Shown here in pieces: positions 6,677 to 11,708 of a DNA stretch of 11,708 bases. Below the pieces are notes generated by a model. The model did not search any database. It saw nothing but the letters and a program-made list of their open reading frames with translations, and was not told the DNA's origin. Numbering within the stretch: position 1 is the first letter of the stretch; each line of letters opens with the position of its first letter. The translations under genes were made by a program, and so were the position numbers. Origin of the DNA: Candidatus Glassbacteria bacterium RIFCSPLOWO2_12_FULL_58_11 (GTDB lineage: Bacteria > Gemmatimonadota > Glassbacteria > GWA2-58-10). The stretch lies in NCBI GenBank assembly GCA_001780825.1, contig MFIX01000237.1:1-11708 (forward strand). The letters are read 5' to 3'.

Positions 6677-7141
6677 TTACATTATTTTATCCAGGTTTTT
6701 GTGGATCTGGAGCAGCTTGTACTCGTTGTCCGCTTTGCGTTTCAGGGTGGAGGAGACCAGGGCCCGATCCTCGGGCGTGAAGGCGTTGACTTCCATCGAA
6801 TCGCAGAGAAAGGCGAGCTGCCTGGCGAATCCCGCTGTGTTCCTGCGGGCGGCCAGCCGCTCGAGATAGCGCGCGGTCAGCTCAGGGCTGGCCACCAGTT
6901 CGGCAAAAGCCGACATCTGCTCATAGTTGAGCTTGAGGCTCAACAACTCCAGCAAGGCCCCGGCCATCACTTCCGGGTTGCGCGGCGCAAGGTGGTAGTT
7001 TGTGCCACTGTTGCCCTTTTTAGAGCGCCGGGAAATCCTCCTGGAAAACCTTTTGCTCGGTTTGCGGTGCATGTTGAGCAGGTGCAGGGCCTCAGCCATG
7101 ACCAGCACGATGACAATCAGGACAAGCAGCCAGAGTTCCAT
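6677..7141 (-). CDS. Small single-pass membrane protein of unknown function
   Basis: This is a 154-residue protein I do not recognise. Residues 2-22 (ELWLLVLIVIVLVMAEALHLL) form one hydrophobic membrane segment, directly followed by a very basic stretch at 25-42 (HRKPSKRFSRRISRRSKK). By the positive-inside rule the bulk of the protein should be cytoplasmic, anchored by its N-terminus. Residues 55-150 are predicted mostly helical, with short leucine-rich helices (VMAGALLELLSLKLNYEQ, ARYLERLAARR). No cysteine pair or catalytic motif is seen. The ATG at 7141 has no clear ribosome site, so the start could be slightly different. It is convergent with trxB and stands alone. The region 6488-6676 between them has only a weak hairpin (6608-6626) and no convincing terminator. 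Confidence 0.65.
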   Translation of the reverse strand: MELWLLVLIVIVLVMAEALHLLNMHRKPSKRFSRRISRRSKKGNSGTNYHLAPRNPEVMAGALLELLSLKLNYEQMSAFAELVASPELTARYLERLAARRNTAGFARQLAFLCDSMEVNAFTPEDRALVSSTLKRKADNEYKLLQIHKNLDKIM

Positions 7142-7383
7142 AACACGGTACCATCAAGTTGACGAGACCATCAGGAGCCAAAACCTGTGGCGGACTACCG
7201 CCTTCCGACTTTTCTAAGCAAGCTGGTGTTTCCCGGAAAATAAACGGCAAATTTTGTACCCGGACCCTTGCGGAAAGGTCTTTCACGAACTCGGGGTCCG
7301 GCTTTATATTTGGAAACGCGGCGATCCCCGCCGGAGCCTCTAAAATTATTAATATACGTGCTATATGGAGAAAGTGAAAATTA

Positions 7384-8211
7384 ATGACTGTCAAAAGCAA
7401 ATTCGATCTGCGGGTAATCATGATCGGCGCGCACCCGGATGACTGCGAGCTCAAAGCCGGGGCCACCGCCGCGCTCTGGGCCGAGCGGGGCGCGCAGGTG
7501 CAGTTTGTGAGCCTGACCAATGGCGATGCGGGCCATCATATCTCGGGCGGGGGCGAGCTGGCGCGAAGAAGAATGGCCGAGGCCTCGCGGTCGGCGGAAA
7601 TCCTCGGGGTGGACTCGCTGGTGCTCTACTATCATGATGGAGAGCTGCAGCCGACAATCGATGTGCGCCGGGATGTGATCCGCGCGATTCGCCGCTGGAA
7701 AGCCGACCTCGTGTTCACGCACCGCCCGAACGACTACCACCCGGACCACCGCTATGCCTCCCAGGTGGTACAGGATGCGGCCTACCTGGTGCTGGTGCCC
7801 AATGTCTGCGCGGATGTACCGCCGCTGGAGATCAACCCGGTGTTCATGTATTTCCCGGACCATTTCCGCAAGCCGGTCCCTTTTATCCCGGATGTGATTG
7901 TCGATGCGACCGCGGTAATGGAGAAAAAGGTGCGCAGCCTGGATGCGATGGATAGCCAGATGTACGAATGGCTGCCCTGGATCGACCGGCAACTGGATCA
8001 GGTGCCGAAAGGAAAAACCGAGCGGCTGGAATATCTGAAAAAGTTCTGGTCGAAGCATTTCCGCAGCTCGGCGAATGAGTTCCAGGACCTGCTCGAGACG
8101 CGCTACGGCAAGGCGCGGGCGGCCAAGGTCCGTTACGCCGAGGCTTTCGAGCTCTGCGAATACGGCCGTCAGCCCACCCGCGAAGAGCTCTGGAACATGT
8201 TCCCCGATTGA
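7384..8211 (+). CDS. PIG-L/LmbE-family zinc deacetylase, array copy 1 (cytoplasmic)
   Basis: This 275-residue enzyme belongs to the PIG-L/LmbE fold. The family removes N-acetyl groups from GlcNAc-type sugars and related substrates (GlcNAc-PI, mycothiol and bacillithiol precursors). The catalytic AHPDD motif is at 16-20; by analogy with MshB, His17, Asp20 and His122 bind zinc and Asp19 is the general base. The second motif is THRPNDYHPDHRY (112-124). There is no signal peptide: the motif begins 15 residues in, so it should act in the cytoplasm. It ends with the tail FELCEYGRQPTREELWNMFP shared by copies 2-4. GGAG lies 13 bases before the ATG, a rather long gap. Copy 2 follows after 92 bases. 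No clear promoter is visible in 7142-7383; a short GGCGG/CCGCC hairpin lies at 7189-7202. The substrate is unknown. Confidence 0.93.
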   Translation: MTVKSKFDLRVIMIGAHPDDCELKAGATAALWAERGAQVQFVSLTNGDAGHHISGGGELARRRMAEASRSAEILGVDSLVLYYHDGELQPTIDVRRDVIRAIRRWKADLVFTHRPNDYHPDHRYASQVVQDAAYLVLVPNVCADVPPLEINPVFMYFPDHFRKPVPFIPDVIVDATAVMEKKVRSLDAMDSQMYEWLPWIDRQLDQVPKGKTERLEYLKKFWSKHFRSSANEFQDLLETRYGKARAAKVRYAEAFELCEYGRQPTREELWNMFPD

Positions 8212-8303
8212 CCGCCGGGGGGACGGGTGTCATTCCCCCTGCCGGAAAGGTCGGCGACCATCCGAAGAATCTTGCGGTCCACCAGATTTTAGGAGGATTG
8301 ACT

Positions 8304-9107
8304 TTGCGGATTATCATGCTCGGGGCGCATCCCGATGACTGCGAGTACTATGCCGGCGGGACAGCCGCGCTCTGGGCCGCCGCGGGCGCGAAAGTGCAGC
8401 TTGTGGCCCTGACCAATGGTGATGCCGGTCACCAGAGCGAGGGCGGCGGGGCGCTGGCCCGCAGGAGAGCCGCGGAGTCGCGGCGCTCGGCCAGAATCCT
8501 GGGAGTAAGCTGGCGCACGCTGGATTTCCATGATGGCGCGATTGTCCCCTCTCTCGAGGTGCGCGAGGCGGTCATCCGGGCGATCCGCGACTGGCGGGCC
8601 GAGGTGGTAATCAGCCATCGCCCGAACGACTACCACCCGGACCACCGTTATGCGGGTGCGGTAATGCAGGATGCGGCCTACCTCGTGACCGTGCCCAATA
8701 TCTGCCCGGACACCCCCCGCCTCAAGCGCAACCCGGTTTTCCTCTATTTCCTCGATGAGTTCCAGAAACCCGCCCCTTTCAAAGCCGATGTCACTGTCGA
8801 TGTGGACAAAGTGATGGACCGTAAATGGGCCGCCCTGGATGCCATGGACAGCCAGGTCTACGAATGGATCCCCTGGATCGAGGAGAAGCTGGATCAGGTC
8901 CCGGCCGGGGCGGAGGAGCGCCTTGAATGGCTGAAAAGCGACTTGGGGCCGGTTTTCCGCCGCTGGACGAAAAATCACGCCGGAGCGCTGGCCGGGCGTT
9001 ACGGCGCCAGACACGCGGCCAAAGTCGAGTTTGCCGAATCGTTCGAGCTCTGCGAGTACGGCAGTCAGCCGGACCGCGCGGAGGTTTGGAAAATCTTTCC
9101 ACGCTAA
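8304..9107 (+). CDS. PIG-L/LmbE-family zinc deacetylase, array copy 2 (cytoplasmic)
   Basis: This is a close relative of copy 1, 267 residues. AHPDD is at 8-12 and SHRPNDYHPDHRY at 104-116, so all zinc ligands (His9, Asp12, His114) and the base Asp11 are present. I chose the TTG at 8304 because AGGAGG ends seven bases before it and the protein then begins MRIIMLGAHPDD, exactly at the first strand of the fold. The frame stays open upstream to another TTG at 8208 that overlaps the stop codon of copy 1. That start has no ribosome site and would add 32 residues unlike any copy. There is no signal peptide. Copy 3 begins 53 bases after the stop, so the two are probably cotranscribed. Confidence 0.92.
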   Translation: MRIIMLGAHPDDCEYYAGGTAALWAAAGAKVQLVALTNGDAGHQSEGGGALARRRAAESRRSARILGVSWRTLDFHDGAIVPSLEVREAVIRAIRDWRAEVVISHRPNDYHPDHRYAGAVMQDAAYLVTVPNICPDTPRLKRNPVFLYFLDEFQKPAPFKADVTVDVDKVMDRKWAALDAMDSQVYEWIPWIEEKLDQVPAGAEERLEWLKSDLGPVFRRWTKNHAGALAGRYGARHAAKVEFAESFELCEYGSQPDRAEVWKIFPR

Positions 9108-9160
9108 CCCGGACCGCCCCGGAAGGGGGCGGCGGCAGCCAGGCCAGGAGGTTTTGCGCC

Positions 9161-10060
9161 ATGAAACAGCTCCACAGGGTTTCCCGCTTATTCCTTTTCC
9201 CCCTGCTTCTCGCCTGGTCGGCCCCGGGGACGGGGCCGGCCGCCGCGGCCGAGCCCCTTCGCGTAATAATGATCGGCGCGCACCCGGATGACTGCGAGTT
9301 CATGGGCGGAGGCACGGCCATGCTCTGGGTCGCTGCCGGAGCGAAAGTTCAGTTCGTGGCGGTGACCAATGGCGATGCCGGCCACCAGAGCGAGGGCGGG
9401 GGTGCCCTGGCCCACAGGAGAGCCGCCGAGGCCCGGCGCTCCGCTGAAATCCTCGGGGTAAGCTGGCGGACCCTGGACTTCCATGACGGCGAGCTGGTGC
9501 CCTCGCTCGAGGCGCGCAAGGCGGTGATCCGGGCGATCCGCAACTGGCAGGCCGACATCGTATTCAGCCCGCGGCCCAATGACTACCACCCGGACCACCG
9601 CTATACCGGGGTCCTGGTGCAGGATGCGGCCTACATGGTGGCCGTGCCCAATGTCTGCCCGGACACGCCCCGCCTGGAGCACAATCCCATTTTCATGTAT
9701 TTCTACGACCATTTCCAGAAGCCGCTGCCCTTTACCGCCGATGTGGCGGTGGATGTGGACCCGGTGATAGACAAGAAGTGGCAGGCGATCGCCTCCATGG
9801 AGTGCCAGATGTTCGAGTGGATCCCCTGGCTGGATGGCAAGCTGGCTCAGGTACCCGCGGACAAGGCCGCGCGCCTGGAGTGGCTGAAATCGGATCTGGG
9901 CGGCTGGCTGATGGGCTGGACCGACAGTTGCCGGAAAACCCTGGTCGAGCGTTACGGCGCCGAGCACGGCGGGAAAGTGAAATTCGGCGAGGGCTTCGAG
10001 GTTTGCGAGTACGGCCGTCAACCCTCCCGCGAGGAGCTCTGGAAGATATTCCCGAAATAA
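9161..10060 (+). CDS. PIG-L/LmbE-family zinc deacetylase, array copy 3 (exported)
   Basis: This 299-residue copy differs from the first two in carrying a signal peptide. Residues 1-9 are basic, 10-19 hydrophobic (LFLFPLLLAW), and PAAAAEP at 26-32 offers a signal peptidase I site around Ala30. The mature enzyme would begin just before the fold, with AHPDD at 40-44 and SPRPNDYHPDHRY at 136-148. The ligands His41, Asp44 and His146 and the base Asp43 are kept. AGGAGG lies nine bases before the ATG at 9161, which fixes the start. The open frame reaches back to 8927 inside copy 2, but that extension is only an out-of-frame reading of copy 2. The protein probably works outside the cytoplasmic membrane. 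A 351-base gap with repeats follows. Confidence 0.93.
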   Translation: MKQLHRVSRLFLFPLLLAWSAPGTGPAAAAEPLRVIMIGAHPDDCEFMGGGTAMLWVAAGAKVQFVAVTNGDAGHQSEGGGALAHRRAAEARRSAEILGVSWRTLDFHDGELVPSLEARKAVIRAIRNWQADIVFSPRPNDYHPDHRYTGVLVQDAAYMVAVPNVCPDTPRLEHNPIFMYFYDHFQKPLPFTADVAVDVDPVIDKKWQAIASMECQMFEWIPWLDGKLAQVPADKAARLEWLKSDLGGWLMGWTDSCRKTLVERYGAEHGGKVKFGEGFEVCEYGRQPSREELWKIFPK

Positions 10061-10100
10061 GGGCGGAGAACCCTGTTAGCTTCGTTTGTAATGTATTCCC

Positions 10101-10128
10101 GTAGGGGCAATTCATGAATTGCCCCTAC
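10101..10128. repeat. 28-bp perfect palindrome, REP-like
   Basis: It begins GTAGGGGCAATTC and reads the same on both strands across all 28 bases, centred on CATG. Palindromes with GTAGGGGC ends recur across many unrelated bacterial genomes and are probably moved by RAYT-type transposases. As RNA it would fold into a strong hairpin. No T-run follows, so it is not a clear terminator. Confidence 0.85.
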
Positions 10129-10196
10129 ATGGCACAGGCTATTTAATCCACTGATCCAGGCTATCCGGGATGTGTGTGCTCTTATTAAATATTTTT

Positions 10197-10224
10197 GTAG
10201 GGGCGACGCATGCGTCACCCCTAC
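10197..10224. repeat. 28-bp near-perfect palindrome, same family
   Basis: It has the same GTAGGGG ends, the same length and the same CATG-type centre (GACGCATGCGTC) as the palindrome 68 bases to the left, but a different inner sequence. One base pair is mismatched (C/A on the plus strand, a G-U pair if read from the minus strand). The outer arms are conserved and the inner arms differ while staying complementary, so pairing is what is preserved. Confidence 0.82.
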
Positions 10225-10284
10225 GGGGCCTATTTTACCTAAAAGGCAAAACCCTGATCCTTAATTTCCAGTCCGGCGGCGAGA

Positions 10285-10334
10285 AAAATTCCCCTCTCGA
10301 GAGGGGTGCCCCAGCTTGCTGGGGCGGGGTGTGT
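10285..10334. repeat. Double-hairpin repeat element
   Basis: A perfect 16-bp palindrome with CCCC/GGGG ends centred on TCGA (10291-10306) is followed at once by a second hairpin of 8-bp arms, GCCCCAGC and GCTGGGGC (10308-10325), then GGGGTGTGTAATT. The element is flanked by AATT on both sides. This layout resembles a widespread intergenic repeat type of the form CCCCTCN-GAGGGGTG-stem-CGGGGTGTG, which I know from many genomes. It is unlike the two palindromes to its left. Confidence 0.72.
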
Positions 10335-10411
10335 AATTCATCCGCCTCGCCGGCCGTCCTTACATAAAAGGCTAAAGGAATACCCTCAACACCATTCGAG
10401 GAGGCTGAAAG

Positions 10412-11335
10412 ATGAAAAAATCTACCGCGCTAAGCCGCCTGGGCCGCTTTGCGGCCCTCCCGGCGCTCCTGTTCCTGCTGACTCTCGGGCTGTGGGCCAA
10501 GGCCGCCCCGGCCCAGGAGAGCAAAGAGCCGCTGCGAGTGATCATGATCGGCGCGCACCCGGATGACTCCGAGTCCAAGGGCGGCGGGACCGCCGCGCTG
10601 TGGGCCGCCTCCGGGGCCAAGGTGCTGCTGGTGGCGGTTACCAATGGCGATGCCGGCCATCAGACCGAAGGCGGCGGGGCGCTGGCCCGCAGAAGAGCCG
10701 CCGAGGCCCGCCGCTCGGCCGAAATCCTCGGGGTGAGCTGGAGAACGCTGGATTTCCATGACGGCGAGCTGGTGCCCTCGCTCGAGGTGCGCAAGGCCGT
10801 GATCCGGGCGATCCGCGAGTGGAAAGCCGACATCGTTTTCAGCCCGCGGCCCAATGACTACCATCCCGACCACCGCTATACCGGAGTGGTGGTGCAGGAT
10901 GCGGCCTACATGGTGGCCGTGCCCAATGTCTGCCCGGACACCCCGCGGCTGGAGCACAATCCCATTTTCATGTATTTCCTGGACAATTTCAAAAAACCGA
11001 ACCCCTTCCAGCCGGATGTGGTGGTGGATGTGGATCCGGTGATGGAAAAGAAATGGCGCTCGCTGGATGCCATGGACAGCCAGATGTACGAGTGGCTGCC
11101 CTGGATCGCCGGGAACCTGAGCGAGGTGCCGGCGGGCAAGGCGGAGCGCTTCGAGTGGCTCAAGAGCTGGCGCTCGAAAAGCATGCTGGCCTGGAAAGAC
11201 ACCGCGAATGACCTGCTCGTTCAGCGCTATGGCAGCCAGCATGCCGCCCAGGTAAAATTCGCCGAGGCGTTCGAGCTTTGCGAGTACGGCCGTAAGCCCA
11301 GCCGCGAGGAGCTCTCGAAACTTTTCCCGAAATAG
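10412..11335 (+). CDS. PIG-L/LmbE-family zinc deacetylase, array copy 4 (exported)
   Basis: This is a 307-residue deacetylase with a signal peptide: KK at 2-3 and R at 9 and 12, a hydrophobic core at 14-28 (AALPALLFLLTLGLW), then AKAAPAQES with a likely cut after Ala34. AHPDD is at 48-52 and SPRPNDYHPDHRY at 144-156, giving zinc ligands His49, Asp52 and His154 and base Asp51. It matches copy 3 closely in the core, with stretches of near-identical DNA, and differs in the residue after AHPDD (Ser instead of Cys). The tail FELCEYGRKPSREELSKLFP is kept. GAGGAGG lies seven bases before the ATG. Copy 5 starts only 27 bases after the stop, so the two are probably cotranscribed. The long minus-strand frame through this gene is an antisense shadow. 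Confidence 0.94.
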   Translation: MKKSTALSRLGRFAALPALLFLLTLGLWAKAAPAQESKEPLRVIMIGAHPDDSESKGGGTAALWAASGAKVLLVAVTNGDAGHQTEGGGALARRRAAEARRSAEILGVSWRTLDFHDGELVPSLEVRKAVIRAIREWKADIVFSPRPNDYHPDHRYTGVVVQDAAYMVAVPNVCPDTPRLEHNPIFMYFLDNFKKPNPFQPDVVVDVDPVMEKKWRSLDAMDSQMYEWLPWIAGNLSEVPAGKAERFEWLKSWRSKSMLAWKDTANDLLVQRYGSQHAAQVKFAEAFELCEYGRKPSREELSKLFPK

Positions 11336-11362
11336 CCCCGCTTGCCGACAGGAGACAGATCG

Positions 11363-11708
11363 ATGCGCACGACCCGGACCTATAAGATAGCTACCCGCGC
11401 TTTGGCGATTCCGCTGCTGCTTGCTTCTTTTGTCCTGACCGCCGGGCTGAGCGGCCAGACCGTTTATAAGGATGGCAAGGCCCCATCCCGTGACAGCCAG
11501 GAGCCGCTGCATGTGATCCTGATCGGCGCGCACCCGGATGACAGCGAGGGCGGCGGCGGCGGGACAGCCGCGCTCTGGGCCGCGGCGGGTGCGAAAGTGC
11601 TGCTGGTGGCGGTGACCAATGGCGATGCCGGACATCAGAGCGAAGGCGGCGGCGCCCTGGCCCGCAGAAGGGCAGAGGAATCGCGGCGCTCGGCTGAAAT
11701 CCTGGGGG
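11363..11708 (+). CDS. PIG-L/LmbE-family zinc deacetylase, array copy 5, N-terminal part (exported)
   Basis: The first 115 codons of a fifth copy run off the right edge. AGGAGA lies seven bases before the ATG at 11363. Residues 1-12 are basic (MRTTRTYKIATR), 13-28 hydrophobic, and a signal peptidase site could lie near the GLSGQ stretch (about 29-32). A polar linker of about 15 residues follows, longer than in copies 3 and 4. AHPDD is at 56-60, followed by SE and a five-glycine run, then the TNGDAGHQSEGGGALARRR block shared with copies 2-4. The second zinc motif lies outside the window, so activity cannot be judged, but nothing is broken in what is visible. Confidence 0.9.
   Translation, partial: MRTTRTYKIATRALAIPLLLASFVLTAGLSGQTVYKDGKAPSRDSQEPLHVILIGAHPDDSEGGGGGTAALWAAAGAKVLLVAVTNGDAGHQSEGGGALARRRAEESRRSAEILG

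Larger units (their letters stand above)
10061..10411. other. Repeat-bearing gap within the deacetylase array
   Basis: This is the only long gap in the array. It holds no credible gene. It contains two 28-bp palindromes about 70 bases apart, then a double-hairpin element, then the ribosome site of copy 4 (GAGGAGG at 10398-10404). The short open frames here, whose translations include GAIHELPLR and GATHASPLR, are readings of the palindromes. No convincing promoter is seen. The hairpins could separate the expression of copies 1-3 from copies 4-5. Confidence 0.6.

Noticed and set aside
5546..8211. Bacillithiol or mycothiol pathway, from trxB near a PIG-L (BshB/MshB-like) gene
   Set aside because: No glycosyltransferase or cysteine ligase of such a pathway is present, five copies would not be needed, and three are exported. 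Proximity to trxB is not evidence enough.
10101..10325. Possible CRISPR array
   Set aside because: There are only two similar 28-base units. Each is a full palindrome with a differing centre, there is no series of equal spacers, and no cas gene is present.
10018..10367. Short open frames in the repeat-bearing gap, on both strands
   Set aside because: Their translations contain GAIHELPLR and GATHASPLR, which are the usual readings of REP-like palindromes rather than real proteins.
10430..11635. Minus-strand open frame of 401 codons across deacetylase copies 4 and 5
   Set aside because: It mirrors two real genes and the gap between them. Similar antisense frames appear opposite every copy, as expected from the shared codon pattern.

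Overview
The window is high-GC bacterial chromosomal DNA with well-spaced housekeeping genes, followed by a run of duplicated enzyme genes. The 285-residue sigma factor lacks region 1.1 and has the compact layout seen in primary sigma factors of the Bacteroidetes/Chlorobi/Gemmatimonadetes (FCB) side of the tree. Together with the sodium symporter, the many PIG-L deacetylases and the REP-like palindromes, this suggests an uncultured FCB-type lineage. That placement is inference; no rRNA or other taxonomic marker is present.

Left part, minus strand (1-5240): the N-terminal 206 residues of a sodium/solute symporter; a 110-residue helical protein of unknown function; a 71-residue zinc-ribbon-like protein whose stop codon lies in the loop of a terminator, with a second terminator just beyond; a signal peptidase I gene; a primary-type sigma-70 factor; a second, closely related signal peptidase I gene; and an HU-type DNA-binding protein fused to a long N-terminal module. 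The two signal peptidases flank the sigma factor, are both 233 residues, align without gaps at about 64% identity, and probably both start at TTG. A perfect TTGACA-N17-TATAAT promoter precedes the second peptidase and probably drives it together with the sigma gene. A hairpin terminator follows the sigma gene.

Middle part (5290-7141): a plus-strand thioredoxin reductase with its own promoter, then a convergent minus-strand gene for a small single-pass membrane protein of unknown function.

Right part, plus strand (7384 to the end): five consecutive PIG-L/LmbE-type zinc deacetylase genes, the fifth cut by the window edge. Copies 1 and 2 begin almost at the catalytic AHPDD motif and should be cytoplasmic. 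Copies 3, 4 and 5 carry N-terminal signal peptides and should be exported. Between copies 3 and 4 lies a 351-base gap holding two 28-bp palindromes of one family and a double-hairpin element of a second type. The array is the most interesting part of the window: it looks like repeated duplication of one de-N-acetylase with a change of cellular location partway along. The substrate cannot be read from the sequence.
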